Shown here one piece after another: positions 22,390 to 30,331 of a stretch of DNA of 44,052 nt (positions within the stretch are counted from its first letter, which is position 1; every line of letters begins with the position of its first letter). Position numbers and translations under genes: made by a program. A model generated the notes under the pieces. That model was not told the DNA's origin, ran no database searches, and saw only the letters and a list, made by a program, of their open reading frames with translations. This stretch comes from Streptomyces fructofermentans (GTDB lineage Bacteria > Actinomycetota > Actinomycetes > Streptomycetales > Streptomycetaceae), in assembly GCF_014651055.1 (NCBI RefSeq), contig NZ_BMWD01000013.1, positions 1 to 44,052 on the forward strand. The letters run 5' to 3'.

Positions 22390-23130
22390 ATGTCTCGACC
22401 CGTCACGGTGGTAACGGGCGGCAGCAGGGGGATCGGTGCGGCGACCTGTCTGCGACTGGCGGAGGACGGCCACGACCTGGCCCTCGGGTACACGCGCGAC
22501 GACGAGGCCGCGGAGCGCACCGCGGCGGCGGTACGGGCGGCCGGGGCCCGGTGCGTCACCGTCCGGGTCGACACCTCCGAGGAGGACGACGTGGAGCGGC
22601 TCTTCGACACCGCGACCGAGAGCCTCGGGCCCGTGACGGGCCTCGTGAACAACGCCGGGGTGACCGGTCAGCTCGGCCGGCTCGCGGACACGGACACAGC
22701 GGTGCTGCGCCGCGTCCTGGAGGTCAACCTCCTGGGCACGCTGCTGTGTTCGCGCCGGGCCGCGCGCGACATGGCCGCCCGGGGCGCCGGTTCGGTCGTC
22801 AACGTCTCGTCGGCGGCCGCCACGCTCGGCAGTCCGGGGGAGTACGTCCACTACGCGGCCACCAAGGCCGCGATCGACGCCCTGACCGTGGGTCTGTCGA
22901 AGGAGCTCGGTCCGGACGGCGTGCGGGTGAACGGGGTCGCTCCCGGCCTGGTCGACACCGACATGCACGCGGCCATGGGTGATCCGGGCCGTCCCGCCCG
23001 GATGGCTCCGGCGATCCCGCTCGGACGGCCGGGCGAACCCGCGGAGATCGCGGCGGCCGTCGCGTGGTTGCTGTCGCCCGAGGCGTCGTACGTGACGGGG
23101 GCGGTGCTGAGGGTGGCGGGGGGCCGCTGA
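22390..23130 (+). CDS. SDR-family oxidoreductase (glucose-1-dehydrogenase-like)
   Basis: A 246-aa classical short-chain dehydrogenase with TGGSRGIGA, NNAGVTG, catalytic Tyr155/Lys159 in YAATKAA, and the terminal YVTGAVLRVAGG. GGAGGAG precedes the ATG. It is a single-gene unit followed by a hairpin. The specific substrate is unknown; glucose-1-dehydrogenase-like annotation is common for this subgroup but unsafe. Confidence 0.88.
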   Translation: MSRPVTVVTGGSRGIGAATCLRLAEDGHDLALGYTRDDEAAERTAAAVRAAGARCVTVRVDTSEEDDVERLFDTATESLGPVTGLVNNAGVTGQLGRLADTDTAVLRRVLEVNLLGTLLCSRRAARDMAARGAGSVVNVSSAAATLGSPGEYVHYAATKAAIDALTVGLSKELGPDGVRVNGVAPGLVDTDMHAAMGDPGRPARMAPAIPLGRPGEPAEIAAAVAWLLSPEASYVTGAVLRVAGGR

Positions 23131-23135
23131 CGAAG

Positions 23136-23165
23136 GGCGCCCGCCCGGAGGGGTGGTCGGGCGCC
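23136..23165 (+). terminator. terminator after the SDR gene
   Basis: An 8-bp stem GGCGCCCG/CGGGCGCC beginning 6 bp after the stop codon. Confidence 0.6.
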
Positions 23166-23186
23166 GCCCGGCGAGTGGCGTGCGGT

Positions 23187-23235
23187 TTGTGCCTTGTGCC
23201 TTGTGTCGCAGGTCGGGGGTCGGGGGTGGCGGGGG
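23187..23235. repeat. second heptanucleotide array
   Basis: Seven consecutive 7-bp units: TTGTGCC, TTGTGCC, TTGTGTC, GCAGGTC, GGGGGTC, GGGGGTG, GCGGGGG. It lies between convergent genes, like the larger heptamer array at 15.3-15.5 kb. Confidence 0.6.
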
Positions 23236-23285
23236 CGCGTCCCGCCTCGTCCGGCGGCGGGGATGTCCTTGCCCCGCCCGGAAGT

Positions 23286-23465
23286 TCACGCCGCTTCGAC
23301 GACCTCGTCGCGGACCGCCGCCGCCCACTCCACCACGAGCAGTTCGTACTCCGCCCGCTCCTGTGGGGACAGCGAACCGCCCGCGCGTATCCATAACGCG
23401 CGGATCTGCTCATTCAGCACGGCGGCAGACCGTGCGGAACCAGGGGTGAGGGAATCGGGGGACAT
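23286..23465 (-). CDS. 59-aa small protein with a TTA codon
   Basis: A 59-residue hydrophilic, helical protein beginning MSPDSLTP and ending EWAAAVRDEVVEAA. Codon usage in the C-terminal half is typical Streptomyces (GCG, GTC, GAG). The N-terminal half uses rarer codons, including a TTA leucine (codon 24, 23394-23396) and an ATA isoleucine. The TTA predicts dependence on the bldA tRNA and hence translation late in development. A promoter matching the DNA-damage motif ends 7 nt before the ATG, implying a leaderless mRNA. No known domain is recognised. It may bind a partner through its amphipathic helix (QERAEYELLVVEWA). Confidence 0.72.
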   Translation of the reverse strand: MSPDSLTPGSARSAAVLNEQIRALWIRAGGSLSPQERAEYELLVVEWAAAVRDEVVEAA

Positions 23466-23472
23466 GCGAACA

Positions 23473-23495
23473 AGCGTAGGGCCAACGACTGACAG
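23473..23495 (-). promoter_or_regulatory. DNA-damage type promoter of the 59-aa gene
   Basis: Read on the minus strand: CTGTCAGTC, eight bases, TACGCT. This matches 7 of 9 positions of TTGTCRGTG with exact N8 spacing and a TANNNT -10. The -10 lies 7 nt before the ATG, so transcription and translation probably start together. Confidence 0.6.
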
Positions 23496-24077
23496 CGCGC
23501 TACCGGACGACTACCCAGCCCGTATGTGGTTGGTCACGCCAAAAACGTTTAAGGGCCGCCGTGTTGGAGAAGGTGGCGGTCGCCCGGTGCCCTGCGGGGC
23601 CGCGGCACGGCCGCCGGGCGGGGCCGACGGGTACCGTCCGCTGCGGCGGCGCGCACGACGGAGTGTCCGTGCGGCCGCGTACGCGGGGCCGCCGCGCCGA
23701 GTCCGCGGCGGTCGCGGCCGGCGTCCCGTCCGTCGGCCCGGTCAGCACCGCCCTGCGCGCACTTAGGGGATCGGGAAGCGATTGCCCCCGTGCGTGCGGA
23801 ATGCCTCCGCGCGGCCGGGAACACCGGTGCGCCGATCTCGTGAGGGGCACGTCGGTCGCCGCGGGGTACCGGGTGCGCTTCCGCCAAGTGCGCGGGCGGG
23901 ATTGCAGCGACGGCGGCCGGGTGGTCACGGGCCCGGGGCCGAGCGGCCGGGGCGATCGGGGCGGCCGACGCTGCCGGGGCCCGGATCGTGTCAGGAGCGC
24001 CGATCCTGCCGGGGCGCGCGCCGCGCCGGACGGACCTGGACGCATGTGGTCCGGCCCGGGCACGGCCGCGCCGACCC
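23496..24077. other. gene-poor stretch
   Basis: About 580 bp without a supportable gene. Long frames exist on both strands but read as Arg/Pro/Ala/Gly-rich sequence with no ribosome-binding site or known motif. Around 23520-23555 the DNA is locally AT-rich, with AAAAACGTTTAAG, and could hold a promoter or an insertion boundary. Confidence 0.4.
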
Positions 24078-24224
24078 GGAAGCGCGAATGGCCGACCCGG
24101 ACGTACGTCGGGCCGGCCCGCATACGCGTCGGGCCGGCCGGTACATGCGTCGGGCCGACCCGGATACGCGTCGGGTCGGCCCGGATACGCCACGGACCGG
24201 CCCGTACATGCGTCGGGCCGGTCC
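24078..24224. repeat. 21-bp tandem repeats (seven units)
   Basis: Seven consecutive 21-bp units of the general form GNATACGCGTCGGGCCGGCC plus one base, at 24078, 24099, 24120, 24141, 24162, 24183 and 24204. Fainter 21-bp periodicity extends back to about 24036. Each unit carries a GGGCCGGCCC-like palindromic core. The array ends 14 bp before the uppP stop codon. Confidence 0.85.
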
Positions 24225-24228
24225 GTGG
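24190..24228 (-). terminator. terminator of uppP formed by the last repeat units
   Basis: Perfect 14-bp arms CCACGGACCGGCCC (24190-24203) and GGGCCGGTCCGTGG (24215-24228) with an 11-nt loop. It lies 10 bp beyond the uppP stop, and is built from the last two units of the 21-bp array. Confidence 0.78.
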
Positions 24229-24238
24229 GCGGAGGACG

Positions 24239-25114
24239 TCAGCCGGCCGACTCGGCCGCGTGCGGGCTCAGCGCACCCGTGCTGACCAGCACGATGATGA
24301 GGATGCCGAGCGCGACGCGGTAGTAGACGAACGGCATGAAGCTCTTCGTGGTGATGAACTTCATGAACCAGGCGATGACTGCGTATCCCACCACGAACGC
24401 GACAATCGTCGCGAAGACCGTGGGTCCCCACGAGACATGTCCCCCCTCGCTCGCGTCCTTCAACTCGAAGGCGCCGGAGGCGAGTACGGCCGGGATGGCC
24501 AGCAGGAACGAGTAACGGGCCGCGGACTCACGGGTGTAGCCCATGAGGAGGCCGCCGCTGATGGTGGCGCCGGAGCGTGAGACGCCCGGGATGAGGGCCA
24601 GGGCCTGGCAGACGCCGTAGATCAGGCCGTCCTTGACGCTCAGGTCCCGCAGCGACTTGCGCTCCCGGGCCGCCCGGTGCTTCCCGCCGACCTCGTCGCG
24701 TGCCGCGAGCCGGTCCGCGACACCCAGGATGACGCCCATCACGATGAGCATCGTCGCGGTGAGGCGCAGGTCGCGGAAGGGGCCCTCGATCTGGTCCTTG
24801 AGGGTGATGCCCAGCACGCCGATCGGGATCGACCCGATGATCACGAGCCAGCCCATCTGCGCGTCGTGGTCCTGCCGCATCGCCTTGTTCGTGAGCGAGC
24901 GGAACCAGGCCGAGACGATCCGGCTGATGTCCTTGCGGAAGTAGATCAGCACCGCTGTCTCCGTGCCGATCTGGGTGATCGCGGTGAAGGCCGCTCCCGG
25001 GTCCTCCCAGCCCGCGAACGCCGCGGTCAGCCGCAGGTGCGCGCTGGACGAGATGGGCAGGAACTCGGTCAGCCCCTGGACGAGTCCGAGGATGAGGGAT
25101 TCAAACCAAGACAT
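24239..25114 (-). CDS. uppP: undecaprenyl-diphosphatase (BacA/UppP family)
   Basis: A 291-aa integral membrane phosphatase that converts undecaprenyl diphosphate to the monophosphate lipid carrier of cell-wall synthesis; extra copies give bacitracin resistance. Family motifs are GLTEFLPISSSAHL (residues 14-27) and the Arg-containing PGVSRSGAT loop, with about eight membrane helices and the expected length. No clear ribosome-binding site precedes the ATG. It appears monocistronic and ends in a strong hairpin inside a repeat array. Confidence 0.96.
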   Translation of the reverse strand: MSWFESLILGLVQGLTEFLPISSSAHLRLTAAFAGWEDPGAAFTAITQIGTETAVLIYFRKDISRIVSAWFRSLTNKAMRQDHDAQMGWLVIIGSIPIGVLGITLKDQIEGPFRDLRLTATMLIVMGVILGVADRLAARDEVGGKHRAARERKSLRDLSVKDGLIYGVCQALALIPGVSRSGATISGGLLMGYTRESAARYSFLLAIPAVLASGAFELKDASEGGHVSWGPTVFATIVAFVVGYAVIAWFMKFITTKSFMPFVYYRVALGILIIVLVSTGALSPHAAESAG

Positions 25115-25283
25115 GAAGTTACGCGATCCAAGTGCTGATGGCGGGAGCGGGGTGAATGGCCGGACGGGCGTGCCGGGTTGTGCGTCGTGATGATCAGGCG
25201 CGCTCGGGGCAGCGTAGCGCCCCGTGCGAACCGGGCGACCACAGGGCCTCCTTGGGGGAGACCTCGCGACGGTGACCAGGGTG

Positions 25284-25340
25284 TTGACCCGCCGCGACGC
25301 GTCCGCTTACGTTTCCGCGAGGAGTGAAAGCGCTTGCTGT
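25284..25340 (+). promoter_or_regulatory. promoter with LacI-type operator
   Basis: TTGACC (25284-25289), 18 nt, TACGTT (25308-25313) form a good vegetative promoter. TGAAAGCGCTTGC (25325-25337), centred on the palindrome AAGCGCTT (25328-25335), lies just downstream, around +8 to +20. Its central CG pseudo-palindrome is typical of LacI/GalR-family operators, placed to block elongation. It precedes the oxidoreductase/PmoA/cupin operon. Confidence 0.65.
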
Positions 25341-25424
25341 CCGCGCGCGGTCCCGCACGGCCGCCGCGACGGGCAGGCGTCCGCCGGATCAACCGACACG
25401 TCCGATGGAGTGCTGATCACAGCC

Positions 25425-26633
25425 ATGGATACCTCCCGCGACGCAAGCAGCAGCAGTCCGACCGAGCCCGGAGCATCCCGGCACGTGCACCGCCCCGCCG
25501 CACCGCTCGGCGGCCGCCCCGTGCGGGCCGCCGTCGTCGGCACCGGGGGCATCGCCTCCGGCAGCCACCTTCCCGCCCTCGCCGCACTGGCCGCCGAGGG
25601 CGAGGCGGAGATCGTCGCCGCCGTCGACGTCGACGCCGACGCGGTGAAGCGCTTCTGCGCGGCGGGCGGCGTCCCGCACGGCTACACCGACCTCGACCGG
25701 ATGCTGGCCGAGCAGCGCCCCGACCTCGTCTGCGTCTGCACCCCGCCGGCCCTGCACCGCGAGCAGACGGTCGCCGCACTGCGCGCGGGCGCCTGGGTGT
25801 GGTGCGAGAAGCCGCCCGTGCCGAGCCTCGCGGACTTCGACGCGGTTCAGGCGCACGAGGGGGCCGAGGGCGGCCCGTACGCGGCTGTCGTCTTCCAGCA
25901 CCGCTTCGGCTCGGGCGCGCGGCACGTGCGGCGGCTGATCGCCGAGCGCGCCATGGGGAGGCCCCTCGTGGCGCACTGCCAGACGACCTGGTACCGCAAC
26001 GCCGACTACTACGCGGTTCCCTGGCGCGGCAGGTGGGAGACGGAGGGCGGCGGCCCGGCGATGGGGCACGGCATCCATCAGATGGACCTGCTCCTGGATC
26101 TGCTCGGGCCGTGGAGCGAAGTGCGGGCGATGGCCGGCCGCCTGGTGCACGACGTGCAGACCGAGGACGTCTCGATCGCCCTGGTCCGCTTCGAGAGCGG
26201 GGCCCTGGCCACCGTGGTCAACAGCGTGCTCAGTCCGGACGAGGTCAGCAGGATCCGTGTCGACTGCGAGCGGGCCACGGTCGAACTGACCCACCTCTAC
26301 GGCCATCGCAACGCCGACTGGCGTGTCACGCCCGCACCCGGCGTACCGGCCGGGGAGGCGGCGGCCTGGCGGGACTTCGGCCCGGACGTGCCGAGCTCGC
26401 ACCTGGCCCAACTCCGCGACCTGGTCGCGAGCATGCGCGCGGGCGAGCGGCCGCGCAGCAGCGGCGTCGACGGGCGCGCCAGCCTGGAACTGGTCTCCGC
26501 GCTCTACAAGTCCGCGTTCACGGACACCACCGTCCGCGCCGGCGGGATCGGCCCCGGCGACCCCTTCCACACCGCGCTGCACGGCGGCGCGCCCGGCTGG
26601 GCGCCCCCGCGTCACGAGGAGGCATCGGCATGA
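25425..26633 (+). CDS. Gfo/Idh/MocA-family oxidoreductase
   Basis: A 402-aa NAD(P)-dependent dehydrogenase. An N-terminal extension of about 30 residues precedes the Rossmann motif VVGTGGIASGSH. The family motif follows as WCEKPPV, then the substrate-domain signature GGGPAMGHGIHQMDLLLDLLG, where His aligns with the usual catalytic histidine. It is the first gene of a three-gene operon; its stop overlaps the next start (ATGA). I chose ATG 25425; GTG 25410 is an alternative with GGAG partly overlapping it. Likely role: oxidation or epimerisation of a sugar or its glycoside. Confidence 0.88.
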   Translation: MDTSRDASSSSPTEPGASRHVHRPAAPLGGRPVRAAVVGTGGIASGSHLPALAALAAEGEAEIVAAVDVDADAVKRFCAAGGVPHGYTDLDRMLAEQRPDLVCVCTPPALHREQTVAALRAGAWVWCEKPPVPSLADFDAVQAHEGAEGGPYAAVVFQHRFGSGARHVRRLIAERAMGRPLVAHCQTTWYRNADYYAVPWRGRWETEGGGPAMGHGIHQMDLLLDLLGPWSEVRAMAGRLVHDVQTEDVSIALVRFESGALATVVNSVLSPDEVSRIRVDCERATVELTHLYGHRNADWRVTPAPGVPAGEAAAWRDFGPDVPSSHLAQLRDLVASMRAGERPRSSGVDGRASLELVSALYKSAFTDTTVRAGGIGPGDPFHTALHGGAPGWAPPRHEEASA

Positions 26634-27565
26634 CCGGACCCGGCGCGCTGCGCGTCGTCCACGCCCACGGCGACCGTGTCACGGTCACCGACCCGGTGAG
26701 CGGGGTCGCGCTGCTGAGCTACGTCTACGGTCCCGAGGCGGCCTGGGAGGCGCCCAAGCCGTACCTGCACCCGCTCAGGACCCTGGCGGGCCGGGTCGTC
26801 ACCGGGTACCGGCCCAATGACCACCGCTGGCACAAGGGCCTGCAGATGACGGCCTCGCACCTGTCGGGCGCGAACCTGTGGGGCGGCAACAGCTACGTGC
26901 ACGGCCAGGGGTACCTCGAACTCCCGGAGCGCGTCGGGTCGATGGCGCACACCGGCTTCGACGAGGTCGCCGCCCGGCCCGGCGGCGCGGTCGTCGCCGA
27001 GCGGCTCACCTGGCATCCGTACGACGGCTCGCTGTGGGCCGAGGAGGAGCGGCGCGTCGAGGTGCACGACGTGGACCGGGCGTCCGGCTCCTGGGCGCTG
27101 ACCTGGACGACCGCCGTCACCAACCGCCGGGACACGCCACTGCTGTTCGGCAGTCCCACGACGGCCGGGCGGGAGATGGCGGGCTACACGGGGCTGTTCT
27201 GGCGAGGTCCGCGCGCCTTCCGGCAGGGGAGGGTCCTCGGACCCGACGGCGAGGGGCCCGGCCTGATGGGGCGGCAGGCGCCCTGGCTCGCGTACTCCGG
27301 GGAGCACGACGACGCCGACGGGCACGCGACGCTGGTCTTCGCGCACGCCCCCGAGAACGACCACACGGGTGCCGGCGGCGCCCACCCGTCCCACTGGTTC
27401 GTGCGCAACGAGCCCTTCGCCGCCGTCGCCCCGTCCTTCGCGTTCCACGACGAACTCGAACTCGCCCCGGGCGACACCCTCACCAGGCGCTACCGGGTCG
27501 TCGTCGCCGACGGGGTGTGGGAGCGGGACGAGATCGCCAAGTACCTGGCGGAGCACCCGTGGTGA
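26630..27565 (+). CDS. PmoA-like (DUF6807) protein
   Basis: A 311-aa protein of the group annotated PmoA family/DUF6807. These are not methane monooxygenase subunits despite the name. Recognisable segments are PYLHPLRTLAGRVVTGYRP, NDHRWHKGLQMTASHLSG and LLFGSPTTAGREMAGYTGL, and the histidines in the first two look like a metal or sugar site. The family typically travels with Gfo/Idh/MocA dehydrogenases in sugar catabolism. The ATG overlaps the upstream stop and its own stop overlaps the next start, so all three genes are coupled. Confidence 0.85.
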   Translation: MTGPGALRVVHAHGDRVTVTDPVSGVALLSYVYGPEAAWEAPKPYLHPLRTLAGRVVTGYRPNDHRWHKGLQMTASHLSGANLWGGNSYVHGQGYLELPERVGSMAHTGFDEVAARPGGAVVAERLTWHPYDGSLWAEEERRVEVHDVDRASGSWALTWTTAVTNRRDTPLLFGSPTTAGREMAGYTGLFWRGPRAFRQGRVLGPDGEGPGLMGRQAPWLAYSGEHDDADGHATLVFAHAPENDHTGAGGAHPSHWFVRNEPFAAVAPSFAFHDELELAPGDTLTRRYRVVVADGVWERDEIAKYLAEHPW

Positions 27566-28281
27566 GCGCCGCCGAGCCCTTCACGGGCCTTCCGGGCGGG
27601 GTCGCCGTCTCGCACCTGTCGGTCTACGACTGGCCCGCGGCGGACGGCGTGTGCGGCGGAACCCCCCATCTGCACCTGGCCTGTTCGGAGGCGTACGTCG
27701 TCACCGGCGGGCGGGGCGCGGTGCAGACCCTGACGGCCTCGGGGTGCGCGGTCACGCCTCTCGAACCCGGCACGGTGGCCTGGTTCACGCCGGGCACGAT
27801 CCACCGGCTCGTCGACGAGGACCGGCTGCGGATCACCGTGCTCATGCAGAACGGCGGGCTGCCGGAGGCCGGTGACGCCGTACTCACCCTGCCGCCCGAG
27901 TTCCTGACCGACCCGGCGACGTACGCCGAGGCGACGGCCGTTCCCGCTGACGCGCCCGAGGAGGAGCGCGAACGCGTCGTCCGGGCGCGGCGCGACCTCG
28001 CCCTGGAGGGGTACCGGGCGCTGCGCGAGGCGGACGGGCCCGAGCCGCTCGCCGCCTTCCACCGGGCCGCGGCGGCTCTCGTACGGCCCCGGCTCGACGC
28101 GTGGCGCGAGCGGTGGAGGCGGGGTGCCGAGGCCGCGGCGGCGGCGACCGGGGAGCAGCTCGACCGGCTGGAGCGGGGCGACGTGACCCACCTCGCGCAG
28201 GCGGCAGTGCGAGCCGAACAACCCTCGGCGCACGCGGTGTTCGGCATGTGCGGGCGGCTGGACGTGTACCGGGGGCGGTAG
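27562..28281 (+). CDS. cupin-domain protein
   Basis: A 239-aa protein with an N-terminal cupin barrel: HLHLACSEAYVVTGGRGAVQ gives the first cupin motif, and PGTVAWFTPGTIHRLVDEDRL the second, with its histidine. The C-terminal half is helical and unassigned. The GTG overlaps the PmoA-like stop (GTGA). Its place in a dehydrogenase operon suggests a sugar isomerase, an epimerase, or a sensor of the pathway sugar. A terminator hairpin follows. Confidence 0.83.
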   Translation: MSAAEPFTGLPGGVAVSHLSVYDWPAADGVCGGTPHLHLACSEAYVVTGGRGAVQTLTASGCAVTPLEPGTVAWFTPGTIHRLVDEDRLRITVLMQNGGLPEAGDAVLTLPPEFLTDPATYAEATAVPADAPEEERERVVRARRDLALEGYRALREADGPEPLAAFHRAAAALVRPRLDAWRERWRRGAEAAAAATGEQLDRLERGDVTHLAQAAVRAEQPSAHAVFGMCGRLDVYRGR

Positions 28282-28308
28282 CCGGGGCCGCCGTGGACGG
28301 CGGGCGGG

Positions 28309-28344
28309 CGGCCTCCGGGCCCTCGACCGGCCGCCCGGAGGCCG
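28309..28344. terminator. bidirectional hairpin between cupin and HxlR genes
   Basis: A perfect 12-bp stem CGGCCTCCGGGC/GCCCGGAGGCCG with a 12-nt loop, 28 bp after the cupin stop and 38 bp from the convergent HxlR stop. Confidence 0.7.
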
Positions 28345-28381
28345 GGGCGCACATCGCGCGGGGACGGCGGTCCGGCGGGGT

Positions 28382-28840
28382 TCAGGCCGCCGTCGGGCCC
28401 GTCACCGTCCAGCCGGCGGCCCGCGGGTGGGCCGTCACGTCGTCGTGCGCGACCTCCTCGCCGCACTCCGCGCAGGTCACGACCGGCACCAGTTCGTGGT
28501 CGCCGGAGTGTTCCAGCACCATCGGTCGGTCGCCCGCGTTGAGATGGCGGTCGCCCCACGCCATGAGCGTCAGCAGGACCGGCTCCAGATCGAGGCCCGC
28601 CCGTGTCGGCCGGTACTCGAACCGCCGCGGCCTGTCGCTGTAGGCCACCTTCTCCAGCACGCCGGCGTCGACCAGTCGCTTCAGGCGGGTCGCCAGTACG
28701 TCGCGCGGGGCGCCGGTGTTGCGGACCAGCTGGTCGAACCGCCTGGCGCCCAGGGACACCTCGCGCAGCACGAGCAGGGAGTACTTCTCGCCGACGAGGG
28801 CGAGTGTGCCGGCGATCGAACAGGGGCGGGCGTCCTTCAT
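28382..28840 (-). CDS. HxlR-family winged-helix regulator
   Basis: A 152-aa HxlR/MarR-like regulator. The N-terminal cysteine typical of the family is Cys7 in RPCSIAGTL. The winged helix follows: EKYSLLVLREVSLGARRFDQL, RNTGAPRDVLATRLKRLVDAG, then the wing DRPRRFEYRPTRAG. The C-terminal TCAECGEEV could be a small zinc-binding or redox motif. HxlR proteins often sense thiol-reactive or aldehyde compounds. It diverges from a thiolase and faces a perfect inverted repeat. ATG 28840 is chosen because an earlier in-frame start would lie over that operator. Confidence 0.9.
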   Translation of the reverse strand: MKDARPCSIAGTLALVGEKYSLLVLREVSLGARRFDQLVRNTGAPRDVLATRLKRLVDAGVLEKVAYSDRPRRFEYRPTRAGLDLEPVLLTLMAWGDRHLNAGDRPMVLEHSGDHELVPVVTCAECGEEVAHDDVTAHPRAAGWTVTGPTAA

Positions 28841-28857
28841 GCGCACCAGTCTAGGAG

Positions 28858-28882
28858 AGTGGGTTGGTTCTTCCAACCCACT
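28858..28882. promoter_or_regulatory. perfect inverted-repeat operator between hxlR and thiolase
   Basis: Arms AGTGGGTTGG (28858-28867) and CCAACCCACT (28873-28882) separated by 5 nt. A second small palindrome, ACTTG-G-CAAGT, lies closer to the thiolase gene, at about 28899-28909. Binding by the HxlR protein is inferred from position. Confidence 0.68.
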
Positions 28883-28960
28883 GGGTTACCGTGGAGTCAC
28901 TTGGCAAGTTTGAAAACCAAACCCACCATCCGCGAACCCGCAGACGCCGAGGGGCCGACC

Positions 28961-30130
28961 ATGCGTGACGCAGTCATCGTCGAAGCCGTACGCACTCCCG
29001 TGGGGAAGGGCAGGCCGAACGGCTCGCTCGCCCACGTCCATCCCGTGGAACTCCTCGCCCACACCCTCCGCACCCTCGTCGAGCGCTCCGGCGTCGACCC
29101 CGCCCTCATCGACGACGTCATCGGCGGGACCGTCGACCAGGTCGGCGAGCAGGCCATGAACACCACCCGCTACGCCGTCCTCTCGGCGGGCTTCCCCGAG
29201 TCGGTCCCGGCGACCACCGTTGACCGGCAGTGCGGTTCCTCCCAGCAGGCCGTCCACTTCGCGGCACAGGGCGTCATGGCGGGGGCGTACGACATGGTCG
29301 TGGCCTGCGGCGTCGAGTCGATGAGCCGTGTGCCCATGTGGTCGAACGTGCCCGAGGGCGCGGACCCGTTCGGACCGGGCGTCGCCGAGCGCCACCCCGG
29401 GGGACTGGTCCCGCAGGGCATCAGCGCCGAACTGATCGCGGCCAAGTGGTCGCTCTCCCGGGAGGAGATGGACGCGTTCGCCGTGGCGTCGCACCGCAAG
29501 GCCGCGGCGGCGTGGGAGCAGGGCCTGTTCGACGCCGAGGTCGCCCCCCTCGACGGCGTCGCCCGGGACGAGTGCGTGCGGCCGGACAGCACCACCGAGG
29601 TGCTCGCCGGATTGCGGTCCGCGTACTACGACCCGGCCTTCGGCGAACGGTTCCCGCAGATCGAGTGGAACGTCACGGCGGGCAACGCCAGCCCCGTCAA
29701 CGACGGGGCCTCCGCCGTGCTGATCACCTCCGGCGAGGTCGCGGCCCGGCTCGGGCTGAGGCCGCTGGCCAGGCTGCACAGCTTCGCCGTCACCGGGTCC
29801 GACCCCCTGCTGATGCTCACCGGGGTCGTCCCCGCCACGGAGAAGGTGCTGCGCCGGGCCTCGCTGACCCTCGACGACATCGACCTCTTCGAGGTCAACG
29901 AGGCGTTCTCCAGTGTCGTCCTCGCCTGGCGGCAGGAGACGGGCGCCGACCTCGCCAAGGTCAACGTCCACGGCGGCGCGATCGCCCTCGGGCACCCGCT
30001 CGGCGCGAGCGGCACCCGGCTGACGACCACGCTGGTCCACGCGATGCGGGAGCGCGGGGCGCGCTACGCGCTCCAGACGATGTGCGAGGCGGGCGGCCTG
30101 GCCAACGCGATGGTCCTGGAAGGGCTGTAG
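28961..30130 (+). CDS. acetyl-CoA acetyltransferase (thiolase)
   Basis: A 389-aa thiolase, which catalyses reversible condensation or cleavage of acyl-CoA. Residues are complete: nucleophile Cys91 in DRQCGSSQQA, His345 in ALGHPLGASG, and the second active-site cysteine Cys375 in TMCEAGG. NEAFSSV is the usual NEAF motif. The length is standard. No beta-oxidation partners are adjacent. The divergent HxlR regulator probably controls it, so it may belong to a detoxification or catabolic route rather than housekeeping metabolism. Confidence 0.93.
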   Translation: MRDAVIVEAVRTPVGKGRPNGSLAHVHPVELLAHTLRTLVERSGVDPALIDDVIGGTVDQVGEQAMNTTRYAVLSAGFPESVPATTVDRQCGSSQQAVHFAAQGVMAGAYDMVVACGVESMSRVPMWSNVPEGADPFGPGVAERHPGGLVPQGISAELIAAKWSLSREEMDAFAVASHRKAAAAWEQGLFDAEVAPLDGVARDECVRPDSTTEVLAGLRSAYYDPAFGERFPQIEWNVTAGNASPVNDGASAVLITSGEVAARLGLRPLARLHSFAVTGSDPLLMLTGVVPATEKVLRRASLTLDDIDLFEVNEAFSSVVLAWRQETGADLAKVNVHGGAIALGHPLGASGTRLTTTLVHAMRERGARYALQTMCEAGGLANAMVLEGL

Positions 30131-30299
30131 GCGCGAGGAGCTCCGCGCGTGGGCGAGAGCGTGGGCGTGGGCGGGGGTTTCGGGTGCTCGCGGGTCCGGG
30201 GCCGTCCGGGCCCGCGAGCGGGGGCTTCCCGGGAGCGGGGGGCGGCGGGTCCTCGGGGCCGGCTCGGCGCCGGGCGCGGGGGCGGGGCGTCCGTGGGCC

Positions 30300-30324
30300 G
30301 GCCCGGCGGCCCGTCGGCCGGGCC
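30300..30324. terminator. hairpin between convergent thiolase and TVP38-like genes
   Basis: An 8-bp stem GGCCCGGC/GCCGGGCC with a 9-nt loop, directly before the stop of the minus-strand gene. The stretch 30131-30299 is G-rich with no gene seen. Confidence 0.5.
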
Positions 30325-30331
30325 GCGTCCG

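Noticed and set aside
23549..24193. Minus-strand frame beginning with YPGRPDA heptapeptide repeats
   Set aside because: The repeats are the 21-bp array read in frame; the remainder is Arg/Ala/Pro-rich with no ribosome-binding site, and the frame covers the uppP terminator.
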